A stretch of DNA of 28,535 nt, taken from an uncultured Porphyromonas sp. (GTDB taxonomy: Bacteria > Bacteroidota > Bacteroidia > Bacteroidales > Porphyromonadaceae). Location of the stretch: NCBI RefSeq assembly GCF_938039215.1, contig NZ_CALHVI010000046.1, positions 1 to 28,535 of the forward strand, given 5' to 3'. Positions 7,373 through 15,643 of this stretch are shown piece after piece. The translations under genes and the position numbers were made by a program. Each line of letters begins with the position of its first letter. Positions within the stretch are counted from its first letter, which is position 1. A model generated the notes under the pieces. The model was not told the origin of the DNA. It was given only the letters and a program-made list of their open reading frames with translations, and did not search any database.

Positions 7373-8287
7373 ATGCCTCGTTTGCAGCATCTCTATCTCT
7401 TCGGTCGGCACGCCGAGTCGCTCGTTCGGGGGCTTCGTCAGTTCCTCACGGAAGCACTTGGCTTGTCTGAGGCTCAGCTACTCTGCCGAGCGGACGAGGC
7501 TGGGCTGTGGCTGAGTTGGGAAGGCTTGGGGGGAAAAGCTCAGCGAGTAGGGGAGCTGAGGGAAGGTGAGGAGGAAGCACTCCGAAAGAAACTCCTTGGG
7601 GGGCTCATCCCTTGGGTGCGGGAAGCGAAGACCTCACTTTACTTCCCTTCGAGCGATGCCCTTCAGCCGATCACGCATGTGGCCTTCGACCTCGATGGGA
7701 CGCTCACGACGGCCGAACTTCTACCCGAACTAGCCCGCAGGCTGGGACGCTCCGACGAGATGGCTCGGCTGACCGATCAGGCGATGCGGGGGCTGGTGCC
7801 CTTCACCGAAAGCTTCCTTCACCGCACACGGCTCCTCGAAGGGCTGGAGCGGGAAGCCTTCGACGAAGTCATACGTTCGATCCCCATCCCAGAGGAGAGC
7901 GTGCGCCTGCTACATGAGCTGAGCCTTCCCCGAGCGATCGTCACGGGTGCTTACCTGCCCTTCGTCACGGCTTCAGCCGAGCGTCTGGGAGTCACGGACT
8001 ATATAGGTAGTCCCGTGCTGTGGACCGAGGCGGGGCGCTTCGCTGGGCTCTTGCCCGAAGCAATCGTAAGCGCCGAGGGGAAGCGTGCCTTCCTCACGGA
8101 GTGGACGGGCGGTGCCCTTCGCTCCACCCTCTATGTAGGCGACGGGGCGAACGACATCCCTGCCCTCGCTGCTGCGGGACATGCCCTCCTCTACCAAGCC
8201 ACCGAATCGGCAGAGGGTACGACTCCGAGCCTTCGCACGTTAGTACTACGGATCCTCCGAGGTAGCGAGGCTCCGACACCTTCCTAA
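7373..8287 (+). CDS. serB: HAD-family phosphatase, phosphoserine phosphatase-like
   Basis: 304 residues from ATG 7373; the open frame extends to a GTG at 7310, but that lies inside the tRNA terminator. The C-terminal HAD domain has all four motifs: D106-L-D108-G-T (nucleophile and acid/base), T191-G, K237, and GDGAND (256-261). This order, with a helical cap after motif I, matches SerB, which releases serine from O-phosphoserine in the cytoplasm. Residues 1-98 form a separate N-terminal region, possibly a degenerate ACT-like domain. Motif II has TG where typical SerB has SG. The HAD class is certain; the substrate is probable only. ung follows after 9 bp. Confidence 0.8.
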   Translation: MPRLQHLYLFGRHAESLVRGLRQFLTEALGLSEAQLLCRADEAGLWLSWEGLGGKAQRVGELREGEEEALRKKLLGGLIPWVREAKTSLYFPSSDALQPITHVAFDLDGTLTTAELLPELARRLGRSDEMARLTDQAMRGLVPFTESFLHRTRLLEGLEREAFDEVIRSIPIPEESVRLLHELSLPRAIVTGAYLPFVTASAERLGVTDYIGSPVLWTEAGRFAGLLPEAIVSAEGKRAFLTEWTGGALRSTLYVGDGANDIPALAAAGHALLYQATESAEGTTPSLRTLVLRILRGSEAPTPS

Positions 8288-8296
8288 TCTCCGAAT

Positions 8297-8965
8297 ATGA
8301 ACATACGCCTCGACGAAAGCTGGCGTAGAGCCTTAGCCCCCGAGTTCGATAAGCTCTACTTCGGAATCCTCACGGACAAGATACGTAGCGAATACCGCTC
8401 CGGCTGGCCGATCTACCCACCTGGGGGGATGATCTTCCGTGCGCTGGATCTCTGCCCTCTGCCCGAGGTGCGGGTGGTGATCCTCGGGCAAGACCCTTAT
8501 CATGGCGCAGGGCAAGCGGAAGGGCTTTCCTTCTCCGTACCCACAGGTGTTGCCATCCCTCCGAGCCTTCAGAATATCAAGCAGGAGATCGCCTCCGACC
8601 TAGGGCATCCCTCCAGCATCCCCGACGGAAGTCTTCTGGGCTGGGCAGAGCAAGGAGTCCTGCTCCTCAATGCTACGCTCACCGTCCGAGCAGGCCAAGC
8701 AGGTTCGCACCAAGGCCTTGGCTGGGAGACCTTCACGGACGCGATCATCGAAGCCGTCAATCGAGAGCAGGAGCATGTGGTCTTCCTACTCTGGGGAAGT
8801 CCTGCCAGACGCAAGGGGGCGATGATCGACCGATCGAAGCACTTAGTCCTCGAAGCTCCTCATCCTTCGCCCCTCTCGGCTTACCGAGGCTTCTTCGGTT
8901 GCCGTCACTTCAGCAAGGCCAATGCCTACCTAGAGCACTGGGGGAAGGCTCCCATCCGCTGGTAG
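8297..8965 (+). CDS. ung: Uracil-DNA glycosylase, family 1
   Basis: 222 residues, the normal length for Ung. The water-activating motif GQDPYH (64-69, Asp66), LLLNATLTV (122-130), and the DNA-intercalation motif HPSPLS (189-194) followed by GFFGCRHFSKAN are all intact. It removes uracil from DNA to start base-excision repair. It starts 9 bp after the serB-like stop and is probably cotranscribed with it. I see no strong terminator in the 156 bp that follow. Confidence 0.98.
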   Translation: MNIRLDESWRRALAPEFDKLYFGILTDKIRSEYRSGWPIYPPGGMIFRALDLCPLPEVRVVILGQDPYHGAGQAEGLSFSVPTGVAIPPSLQNIKQEIASDLGHPSSIPDGSLLGWAEQGVLLLNATLTVRAGQAGSHQGLGWETFTDAIIEAVNREQEHVVFLLWGSPARRKGAMIDRSKHLVLEAPHPSPLSAYRGFFGCRHFSKANAYLEHWGKAPIRW

Positions 8966-9032
8966 CGCTCTTCCTATTGAAAGGATCAATATCCCCATAT
9001 ATTCCACAGCCCTGCATCAGGCAAAATAATAC

Positions 9033-9040
9033 TACCTTTA
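9033..9040 (+). promoter_or_regulatory. Near-consensus -7 box upstream of the sigma factor gene
   Basis: TACCTTTA differs from TAnnTTTG at the last base and lies about 80 bp before the ATG at 9122. No -33 element is clear. Confidence 0.3.
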
Positions 9041-9121
9041 TGTCGAATTAAAGACTAGAGTTGCTCCGATTGCTTTGATTTATGAGCAGTCTCTATACCT
9101 TCCTTTTACAAGAATTAAGAT

Positions 9122-9625
9122 ATGGACGTACTCCAGATACAGAAGGACCTGATCGGTATGCAGGACTATATGAAGAACTTCGCCCGTACCCTCACCAAGG
9201 ATGAGGCCGATGCGGAGGATCTGACGCAGGACACTACCCTCAGAGTACTCAATAACTACGACAAGTTCGTCGATAATGTCAATTTCAAAGGGTGGGTGCT
9301 GAAGATCATGCGCAATATCTTCATCAACAACTACCACAAGCTCGTGCGTACCCAGAGCTTCATCGATCCGAACGTGGATGCCTACAATGTCCCGCTCCTC
9401 AGCGAGGGCGGAGACAACACGCCCGAGGGCTCGATGGACATCAAGGAGATCACGGGGGCGATCGCTTCGCTCCAGCCTTCCCTCAAGGAACCTTTCTCCA
9501 TGTTCGTCTCGGGCTATAAGTATAATGAGATCGCAGAAACCTTAGGGATCCCGCTGGGCACGGTCAAGAGCCGCATCTTCTTCGCTCGTCAGGAGCTGCA
9601 GAAGAAGCTCCGTGACATGCGCTAG
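9122..9625 (+). CDS. ECF-type RNA polymerase sigma factor
   Basis: 167 residues. Region 2 is seen in DEADAEDLTQDTTLRVL and GWVLKIMRNIFINNYHK; region 4 contains the helix-turn-helix YNEIAETLGIPLGTVKSRIF. Only regions 2 and 4 are present, so it belongs to the ECF group, which redirects RNA polymerase to alternative promoters. There is no anti-sigma gene beside it: thioredoxin reductase follows 45 bp later on the same strand. Its regulon cannot be read from this window. A link with the PrsW-like protease at 447, a type known to act on anti-sigma factors, would be speculation. Confidence 0.93.
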   Translation: MDVLQIQKDLIGMQDYMKNFARTLTKDEADAEDLTQDTTLRVLNNYDKFVDNVNFKGWVLKIMRNIFINNYHKLVRTQSFIDPNVDAYNVPLLSEGGDNTPEGSMDIKEITGAIASLQPSLKEPFSMFVSGYKYNEIAETLGIPLGTVKSRIFFARQELQKKLRDMR

Positions 9626-9670
9626 CTCCATCCCATCCTCACTCTATCACCATTCACATAGACTACCATC

Positions 9671-10615
9671 ATGAGTAGAGAACATCGCCGCTGCCTCATC
9701 ATTGGCTCTGGCCCTGCTGGCTATACGGCCGCCATCTACGCCTCGCGCGCTAACCTCTCCCCCCTGCTCTACGAAGGGCTTCAGCCCGGTGGACAGCTCA
9801 CCCAGACCACAGATGTGGAGAACTTCCCCGGCTATCCCGAGGGGATCACGGGCCCCCAGTTGATGCAGGATCTTCGTGCGCAAGCTTCCCGCTTTGGGGC
9901 AGAGATCCGTTCGGGTCTAGCTACTAAGGCGGATCTGTCGAAGGCACCCTATGTCGTGACCTTCAGCGACGGTGCTGAGGTCGAAGCTGACACCGTGATC
10001 ATCTCTACGGGCGCATCGGCCAAGTACCTTGGGCTCCCCGACGAAGAGAAGTACGCTGGTCTGGGGGTATCTGCCTGCGCCACCTGTGACGGGTTCTTCT
10101 ATCGTGGTAAGAAGGTCGCTGTCGTCGGCGGCGGTGACACGGCCTGCGAAGAAGCGCTCTATCTGGCGAGCCTCGCTTCGCATGTCTACATGATCGTGCG
10201 CAAGGACTACCTGCGAGCTTCGGACATTATGCGTCAGCGTGTCGCCTCTAATGAGAAGATCACCGTCCTCTTCGAGCACAACACCCTGGGGCTCTATGGG
10301 GAAGATGGGGTCGAAGGCGCACATCTGGTCAAGCGCCTAGGTCAGCCCGACGAAGAGCGTGTAGATCTCCCCATTGATGGCTTCTTCCTCGCTATCGGTC
10401 ACCACCCCAACTCCGAACTCTTCTCTGACTACGTCGAAGTCGATGAGGTCGGTTACATCAAGACCGAAGGAGCTACGCCCCGCACCTGCGTCCCTGGAGT
10501 CTATGCTGCTGGCGACGTAGCCGATCCGCTCTACCGCCAAGCTGTGACGGCTGCGGCTTCGGGCTGTAAGGCGGCCATCGAAGCTGAGCGCTACCTCGGC
10601 GAGCACGGCCTCTAA
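9671..10615 (+). CDS. trxB: Thioredoxin-disulfide reductase
   Basis: 314 residues, standard for the low-molecular-weight bacterial enzyme. The FAD-binding GSGPAG (12-17), GGQLTQTTDVENFPG, the redox-active CATC (136-139) followed by DG, and the NADPH-binding GGGDTA (153-158) are in canonical order, ending with the FAD motif GVYAAGDVAD. It is a cytosolic flavoenzyme that reduces thioredoxin with NADPH. It follows the ECF sigma gene by 45 bp and could be cotranscribed. A strong terminator follows 24 bp after the stop. Confidence 0.97.
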   Translation: MSREHRRCLIIGSGPAGYTAAIYASRANLSPLLYEGLQPGGQLTQTTDVENFPGYPEGITGPQLMQDLRAQASRFGAEIRSGLATKADLSKAPYVVTFSDGAEVEADTVIISTGASAKYLGLPDEEKYAGLGVSACATCDGFFYRGKKVAVVGGGDTACEEALYLASLASHVYMIVRKDYLRASDIMRQRVASNEKITVLFEHNTLGLYGEDGVEGAHLVKRLGQPDEERVDLPIDGFFLAIGHHPNSELFSDYVEVDEVGYIKTEGATPRTCVPGVYAAGDVADPLYRQAVTAAASGCKAAIEAERYLGEHGL

Positions 10616-10639
10616 GCCCGCCCCACTCTACAATACACG

Positions 10640-10686
10640 ATCGCCCGTGGACTCCCTAGAGAGTCCACGGGCGATTGCTTTTTTAG
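10640..10686 (+). terminator. Terminator of trxB
   Basis: A perfect 15-bp stem (ATCGCCCGTGGACTC with its complement), 6-nt loop CCTAGA, then TGCTTTTTT. It lies between the convergent trxB and ClbS-like genes. The stem core is shared with the hairpin at 5489. Confidence 0.93.
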
Positions 10687-10720
10687 TTCCCTTCGTAGCG
10701 AGGGGAGGGATTCGGCTTGA

Positions 10721-11260
10721 TTATTTGGAGCTGGTCTTGATGTGTGCTTTGATCTTTTTCATCGCCCAGTCGTAATGGCTGGCTGTGGCAGAGACGGCAT
10801 AAGCACCAAGCGTAGATGTGCCCGTCCAATCGAATACTCCCTTGGCAAAGAGCTCATCATTGGAGAAAGTCTCTAGCAAGGTCATCACCGCTTGATGACT
10901 CTCCTTCAGCATGCTTTTCGCTTGGTCGAGTGGTGTCGCTTGGTGCTTCTTCCAGAGTTCGACATTCATCGCTGAGTAGGTCTTCCAATTGTAAGGCTCT
11001 GGGAGAAAGGGCTTGCGCTCACCGCCTTGATTGGCCTGAATCCAATGCAGTAGCAACTGATGCCACTCATAGAGATGTACGAGCACATCACGCAGGTTCT
11101 TGTCCCTTGCCCAGTGGGCCTCCTTGCCCATCGTTGCCATCTCTGCGGCGAAGAGTGCATGCTGAATTCCCTCATCCATCCCATCGATGAGTCGCCACAT
11201 CTTGTCGAATTGTTCGTTGGCGGACGCTAGGAGGTCTGTCTTCGTTGTTGCTCTTGGCAT
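10721..11260 (-). CDS. ClbS/DfsB family four-helix-bundle (DinB-like) protein
   Basis: 179 residues from the ATG at 11260. A longer in-frame start at 11437 adds a low-quality tail that reads into palindrome array B and is rejected. Family features include the start PRATTKTDLLASANEQFDKM, a helical RDVLVHLYEWHQLLLHW, and PYNWKTYSAMNVELW, then THYDW-like SHYDWAMKKIKAH at the end. ClbS is a cyclopropane hydrolase that protects its host from colibactin. Most family members have no assigned substrate, and no colibactin genes are present, so no self-resistance role is claimed. It is a single-gene unit. Confidence 0.88.
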   Translation of the reverse strand: MPRATTKTDLLASANEQFDKMWRLIDGMDEGIQHALFAAEMATMGKEAHWARDKNLRDVLVHLYEWHQLLLHWIQANQGGERKPFLPEPYNWKTYSAMNVELWKKHQATPLDQAKSMLKESHQAVMTLLETFSNDELFAKGVFDWTGTSTLGAYAVSATASHYDWAMKKIKAHIKTSSK

Positions 11261-11319
11261 AGTTGGCTTTTGTGTGTAAAGGAAAATGCTGCGATTCCCC
11301 TTAGGAGGCGATCGCTCCT

Positions 11320-11327
11320 TAAAGTTA
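11320..11327 (-). promoter_or_regulatory. Near-consensus -7 box for the ClbS-like gene
   Basis: The minus strand reads TAACTTTA, one base from TAnnTTTG, 60 bp upstream of the ATG at 11260. Confidence 0.35.
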
Positions 11328-11430
11328 GCCAAATCCCTTCGACTCGTATCCTCACTAAGTCCTTCCCTAGGCGGCTTGCAGCTCCCTTCATCGGGGTAGT
11401 CGCTCGGTACAACAAGCAAGGGGCAAAAGA

Positions 11431-11514
11431 AACCCACGGTAGGTCGGCGTACCGACCCACCGTGGGTCGGTGAGACGACCTACAGTAGGTTTTTCTGGCG
11501 ACCTACCGTAGGTT
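11431..11514 (+). repeat. Palindrome array B (4 x 15 bp, 23-bp period)
   Basis: Units start at 11431, 11454, 11477 and 11500 with spacers GGCGTACC, GGTGAGAC and TTTCTGGC. Unit centres are G, C, A, C. It is preceded by AAGGGGCAAAAG, like the other copies. The right flank after TTTGTTTT diverges from copies C and D. Confidence 0.95.
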
Positions 11515-11729
11515 TGTTTTAGAGGTGGGCGTAGAGCTCGGAAAGGGGCTACTGATGGGACTCCCTTTTTGCCTGGTTTTGAGCTTTATATCCGAGTGAA
11601 TAGAAAGGACTTTAGCCGTGGGGAAAGGGAGGGAAGGAGGTGTGGTCTTCAAGTCTAAATAGGTAGCCCGATTTTCAAGCTTTCTATTAGGAGGATTGGT
11701 GAGGTGGGGAGAGGAGCTAGTATCAAGCA

Positions 11730-11766
11730 AAAGTCCCGAAGCTACTTGGGGTAGCTTCGGGACTTT
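11730..11766 (-). terminator. Terminator of the small secreted-protein gene
   Basis: A perfect 16-bp stem (AAAGTCCCGAAGCTAC with its complement) and a 5-nt loop. Read on the minus strand it comes 75 bp after the stop at 11842 and is followed by TTGC; the stem itself ends in TTT. On + it is followed by GCCTTTGTTTT, so it could act in both directions. Confidence 0.78.
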
Positions 11767-11841
11767 GCCTTTGTTTTGGAGCGCAATAGTAGCTCCAAGC
11801 GATGGGTGGTCTAGAAAGTCACAAATGACTTGGCTTATCTA

Positions 11842-12246
11842 TTACAGTATGGGGAGGATGAACCTTTCTCCATCCTTCAGTGACCATTGGACCTGATAGG
11901 TGCGCCCAGTGACCTTATCCAGCAAGATGAAGGTGTACATATTCTGGGTAGGACACAAAGTGAAGCGTCCGGCCTTCTCGTCTTCTGGGATAACCAAAGC
12001 TCTATCGTTCAAGATCAACTCTCCTCGATAAGAGTCTGAGTCAAGCGAAAAGTGCACTTGGGTCATCTTGCCATTTCGGGTATCGAGCTTAATCAAAACC
12101 CAAATGTTTTTCGTCTCAAACAGCTGGTAGTTAGAAGGCTGTTGTTCCACTCTTTCTTGATTGATCCCAGGTGTTTCTTTCTTCTGAGCTGAGATGCAGC
12201 TAGCAGCCAGCACGAGTGTAAGAAGGAGATAGGTAAACTTTCTCAT
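11842..12246 (-). CDS. Small exported protein with two internal repeats
   Basis: 134 residues. The signal peptide (MRKFTYLLLTLVLAASC) has either a lipobox-like AASC at Cys17 or signal peptidase I cleavage after ISA. The mature part consists of two similar blocks: YQLFETKNIWVLIKLDTRNG with TQVHFSLDSD..., and FTLCPTQNMYTFILLDKVTG with TYQVQWSLKDG. They share the pattern T-x-N-x-W/Y-x-x-I-x-L-D-x-x-x-G-x-x-x-Q-V-x-x-S-L, implying an internal duplication of about 40 residues. Similar short secreted proteins occur in Bacteroidales, but I know no function for them. It has its own promoter (12517) and terminator (11730). Confidence 0.8.
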   Translation of the reverse strand: MRKFTYLLLTLVLAASCISAQKKETPGINQERVEQQPSNYQLFETKNIWVLIKLDTRNGKMTQVHFSLDSDSYRGELILNDRALVIPEDEKAGRFTLCPTQNMYTFILLDKVTGRTYQVQWSLKDGERFILPIL

Positions 12247-12516
12247 AATCTTAATTCTTCTTAGATATTTGTTTTGTAGACTTTATTTGCTCCTTACAAG
12301 GCGAATGTCATACTTGCTTTAGAGCCTCCTGTCCTCGAAAAAGTAGTAGGCAAACTAGGTGCATATCTCGTATCGGGTCGAGAGCTTATTTGAGACTCTA
12401 TCGACTGCTATAAAGATGATGCTGAGATCACACCAGGAGCTTCGGAAGTAGATCGTAATATACTCCTTTTAAATCCCCTCAATATTCATACTGGACATGC
12501 CAAATGATCGTCAGCA

Positions 12517-12524
12517 CAAAGGTA
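12517..12524 (-). promoter_or_regulatory. -7 box for the small secreted-protein gene
   Basis: The minus strand reads TACCTTTG, exact for TAnnTTTG, about 270 bp upstream of the ATG at 12246. Confidence 0.45.
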
Positions 12525-12734
12525 ACGAACATCCCTCATAAATGCTCCTTTAGTACAGCATCACAAAGAATAAGTATTCATGTTAGAAGAGCATAAACCT
12601 ATATACTAAGTAAGATATACTTCAATAGGGTAACGAGCTTAACCGATTTAGCATAAGAAGCTAAGGGTATTTTAGTGGATCAGCTGGGATGATCGGGTAG
12701 TCTGGGAGAGCCGACCGATACGGGTGTAAAAGGA

Positions 12735-12818
12735 AACCCACGGTAGGTCGCAAGTGCGACCTACCGTGGGTCGGTCGACCGACCTACAGTAGGTTTTTTC
12801 GGCGACCTACCGTAGGGT
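12735..12818 (+). repeat. Palindrome array C (4 x 15 bp, 23-bp period)
   Basis: Units start at 12735, 12758, 12781 and 12804 with spacers GCAAGTGC, GGTCGACC and TTTTCGGC. Units 1 and 2 with their spacer form a 17-bp perfect stem with a 2-nt loop. The right flank to about 12856 (TTTTGGGGTGCTCCGAGCC, then TGTTTATGCGGGCTGGAGGA) is nearly identical to that of copy D. Confidence 0.96.
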
Positions 12819-12906
12819 TGTTTTGGGGTGCTCCGAGCCCACTGTTTATGCGGGCTGGAGGAGGACAAGGAAATTCGGTGAGAGAAAGGGTGTGGGAGGC
12901 GGGGCA

Positions 12907-15312
12907 CTACATGCGGGAGCGGAGCTCTTGGGCACTCTTACGCTCTGACTTGCCTTCGATCGAGGCACCGAAGGAGTACGTCAGGCGAAGAGTGCAGGTA
13001 GGCACACGATTCTCATTGACGACGTGCATCCGATAGTCGGGGATCTCGATGTCCATAAGATTCTTATTGCACAGGAGGTTATAGGCGTTCATAGCGATGC
13101 GTAGCTTCCCCTGAAGGAGCGTGTAGGCAAGGCCGGCTCCGCCCGAGATGCTATGTCCGTTGCGTATCCCCCATGCGTAGCTTGGGGTCTCGTAGTAGAA
13201 GTAGCATGTGCCTTGGAAGGTCTTACTTCGGTTGAAGAAGAATGTATTGTTGAGATCGACACTGTAGCCGAAGCTCGAGCCTCCGTACGTAGGAGTTGCT
13301 TCGGTATTGACCTTGGAGTCGGCGTACCAGAGACGCTGGGAGATGTAGGTCTGGAAGAAGCTAACCCGATTGAAGAAGAAGCTATTCTCGAGGCTGAAGG
13401 TCAGGGTTTTCTCGGCATTGTCGTGCGTATAGCTCCCCTCGTTCGTCTTGGGATCCAGGCGTATGACTTGTATGATGCCATCCCAGAGATAGCGACCGCC
13501 GAGCTGGAAGTTCAGCGCCCCGAGGAAGGTGTAGCCGAGGGTGAGCTGAGCCTGCTTCCCCGCACGCAGGTCTTCCTTCCCCCGCATGATGGTGTATTGA
13601 TTCTCATAGCTAGCGAAGGGCGAGAGCTGGCCGAAGTGAGGGCGATTGAGGCGCACGGTGCCGTTGAGGCTGAAGGCGTGGCGGTCGCTGGGGTTGTAGC
13701 CCAAGAAGAGCGTGGGGAAGATATTGAGGTAGCTGCGAAGATGCTTCAGCTGGCGACCGTTGTTTTCCCCTGCGGTGTGGGTGTACTCCATACGAAGGCC
13801 CGTGCGGAGATTCCATTTGTCGGCGAGGGGCTGACTCAGGTCGGCGTACAGAGCGTAGACGTGTTCGTCGAAGATGATCTTGTCGTGGCGTTCGCCCATG
13901 GAGCTCTTGGCATCGTAGTCACTTCGGTTGGTGGTGCGGGTCCAAGTGCCCTTAGCTCCGAAGCCCAGAGTCCCCTTACCCAAAGGAGTGAGGTAGTCTA
14001 GACTAGTGATGTAGGAGTCAGTATGCTGATCGGTCAGGGCATCAAAGTGGAAGTCTGTCCCTGGAATGGGTGCGCCCTGAGGTGTCAAGCCTCGGGAGGT
14101 GAAGTTGCGCCCCTCCTGACTTCGGTAGCCTACATAGTCGGCATCCCACGAGAGACGACGCTGGGGAGCGGACTTGAAGGTCTTCTCAAGGTGAACGTTC
14201 GCCGTAGTATAGCGGCTCTTGTCCGTCTCGTCGGCAACGCCAGGGAGCAGGCGTAGGAGTTCATGAGCCCCACTGGAGAGGACGCGCCAGTCTCGGCTAT
14301 CGTTCTCTCGTCGAGTATTGTCCTCCTCCGGAGCATAGGATACATTGAATCCCATCGAGAGCTCAGGGGTGAAGGCATAGTCTAGCCCTGCTCGTAGGTT
14401 GAGGTAGGGATCCTTCCCCTTGTAGTAGGTCTGGCTGGAGTAATAGCTGCTCTGCTTGGGATAGTAGCGGTAGGTATCCATGTGCCCATCGTAGTCGGTC
14501 TTCCCTCCCCCGAGCTGGAGGGAAGCGGTGACTTTGTCCTTCTTGTAGTTGAGGCTGGTATTGAGTCCGTATCGTAGGAGGTCCCTTCTTACACCTACGC
14601 TGGGGGAGAGGCTTCCTCCGAAGAAATCATTCTTGACCTTCTTCATGACGAGGTTCAGCACACCGGCATTTCCCTCGGCTTCGTACTTAGCGGGCGGAGT
14701 GGTGAGTATCTGGATCTCCTCGAGGTCGGACTGTGAGTAGGAGCGGAGGAGGCTGATCAGAGCGGCTCCCGAGAGGCGGATGCGCTTTTCGTTGATGAGG
14801 ACGATCACCCCGCCCTTACCGATGAGGCTGATGCCGTCGTCGGAGACGTTCACCCCTGGGGTCTGGCGCAGGACATCGAGGATGGAGCTTGCTGCGGGAG
14901 CGATCTGCGTGGCATCGAAGACCATGCGGTCGGCCTTGCGGAGCATGATCGGCCGACGCCCTGTGACTTGGACAGCGGAGAGCTCCTTGGCCTCCTCGGT
15001 GAGGAGCAGTTCTCCGAGGTCAAGAGCACCCGTGACCGTCAGGGTTTTGCGGAAGGGCTTGTAGCCCAGAGCATGGATCTCTAGGAGGAAAGTCCCTTGG
15101 GGAGCCTCGAGGCGAAAAGCCCCGAGTTCGTCACTTGTCGTCCCTACGACGAGGGTACTATCTGCGGGCTTTCGGAGCAGGACATTAGCGAAGTCTACGG
15201 GAGTGCGGTCGGTGGTCTTCTTCAAAAAGCCCTGTAGGGGGAAGGTCGTCTGCGCTAGAAGGCTACCTGAAGAGAGCGCAAGGGCGACACAGAGCATGTG
15301 AGCGTGTTTCAT
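12907..15312 (-). CDS. Outer-membrane beta-barrel (TonB-receptor-like) protein
   Basis: 801 residues from the ATG at 15312, which gives a clean signal peptide (MKHAHMLCVALALSSGSLLAQ). The in-frame start at 15429 lies in array D and is rejected. Domains: a carboxypeptidase-regulatory-like beta-sandwich (about 25-105, with PVDFANVLLRKPADSTLVVG and LGAFRLEAPQGTFLLEI), a plug-like domain (about 115-210, ILDVLRQTPGVNVSDDGIS and GGVIVLINEKRIRLSG), then a long barrel with alternating aromatic strands. This is the Bacteroidetes outer_membrane_beta-barrel_3 type. A ligand cannot be assigned; transport through TonB is likely but not shown. It is flanked on both sides by palindrome arrays C and D with extended homology. 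Confidence 0.92.
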   Translation of the reverse strand: MKHAHMLCVALALSSGSLLAQTTFPLQGFLKKTTDRTPVDFANVLLRKPADSTLVVGTTSDELGAFRLEAPQGTFLLEIHALGYKPFRKTLTVTGALDLGELLLTEEAKELSAVQVTGRRPIMLRKADRMVFDATQIAPAASSILDVLRQTPGVNVSDDGISLIGKGGVIVLINEKRIRLSGAALISLLRSYSQSDLEEIQILTTPPAKYEAEGNAGVLNLVMKKVKNDFFGGSLSPSVGVRRDLLRYGLNTSLNYKKDKVTASLQLGGGKTDYDGHMDTYRYYPKQSSYYSSQTYYKGKDPYLNLRAGLDYAFTPELSMGFNVSYAPEEDNTRRENDSRDWRVLSSGAHELLRLLPGVADETDKSRYTTANVHLEKTFKSAPQRRLSWDADYVGYRSQEGRNFTSRGLTPQGAPIPGTDFHFDALTDQHTDSYITSLDYLTPLGKGTLGFGAKGTWTRTTNRSDYDAKSSMGERHDKIIFDEHVYALYADLSQPLADKWNLRTGLRMEYTHTAGENNGRQLKHLRSYLNIFPTLFLGYNPSDRHAFSLNGTVRLNRPHFGQLSPFASYENQYTIMRGKEDLRAGKQAQLTLGYTFLGALNFQLGGRYLWDGIIQVIRLDPKTNEGSYTHDNAEKTLTFSLENSFFFNRVSFFQTYISQRLWYADSKVNTEATPTYGGSSFGYSVDLNNTFFFNRSKTFQGTCYFYYETPSYAWGIRNGHSISGGAGLAYTLLQGKLRIAMNAYNLLCNKNLMDIEIPDYRMHVVNENRVPTCTLRLTYSFGASIEGKSERKSAQELRSRM

Positions 15313-15342
15313 AAGTGGGATACGTGTGCTAGAATACCCACC

Positions 15343-15350
15343 TAAAGGTA
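15343..15350 (-). promoter_or_regulatory. Near-consensus -7 box for the receptor gene
   Basis: The minus strand reads TACCTTTA, one base from TAnnTTTG, 31 bp upstream of the ATG at 15312. Confidence 0.4.
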
Positions 15351-15410
15351 GTGCTTTTGATGGTATCCCTTCGCCCTTCGAGGTGGGGACTACGGGGGAG
15401 GCGAAAAAGG

Positions 15411-15494
15411 GACCCACGGTAGGTCGCAAGTGCGACCTACCGTGGGTCGGTGAGGCGACCTACAGTAGGTTTTTTCGGCGACCTACCGTAGGTC
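15411..15494 (+). repeat. Palindrome array D (4 x 15 bp, 23-bp period)
   Basis: Units start at 15411, 15434, 15457 and 15480 with spacers GCAAGTGC, GGTGAGGC and TTTTCGGC. Units 1-2 form a perfect 18-bp stem with a 2-nt loop (15411-15448). The right flank is nearly identical to that of copy C for about 45 bp. Confidence 0.97.
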
Positions 15495-15643
15495 GTTTTT
15501 GGGGTGCTCCGAGCCTGCTGTTTATGCGGGCTGGAGGAAGGGGGTAAAAGAAGGAGGGGAAGGTAGCCCAAGAAATGGCGGGCGAGAGGGGGAAGCTACT
15601 TCGCTTCGCTGGGGGTAATTGCTCTCCTCTAGCTAAGGGCGGA

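Larger units (their letters stand above)
11261..11841. other. 581-bp intergenic region
   Basis: It holds the ClbS-gene promoter box (11320, minus), palindrome array B (11431-11514) and the terminator hairpin at 11730. Between 11530 and 11725 I see no gene or RNA. Confidence 0.6.
12247..12906. other. 660-bp intergenic region with long leader and array C
   Basis: On the minus strand a promoter box at 12517 would give a leader of about 260 nt for the small secreted-protein gene. That stretch has no open frame of note and no recognised riboswitch. Array C and its conserved flank fill 12727-12856. Confidence 0.5.
15313..15643. other. 331-bp intergenic region with array D
   Basis: It contains the receptor promoter box at 15343 (minus), array D with its conserved right flank to about 15540, and about 100 bp without visible structure before the RluA-like stop. 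Confidence 0.6.

Noticed and set aside
11261..11437. Longer start for the ClbS-like protein
   Set aside because: The extension crosses the promoter box and enters array B; the family begins at the ATG at 11260.
13153..14001. 282-codon open frame opposite the receptor gene
   Set aside because: Antisense shadow of a well-supported gene; biased composition and no recognisable domain.
15313..15429. 39-residue N-terminal extension of the outer-membrane protein
   Set aside because: The upstream start lies inside array D, and the ATG at 15312 gives a proper signal peptide.
6811..15494. Palindrome arrays as ordinary transcription terminators
   Set aside because: T-runs follow only the third unit or the array end, copies A and E lie between divergent promoters, and separate terminators already exist near B.
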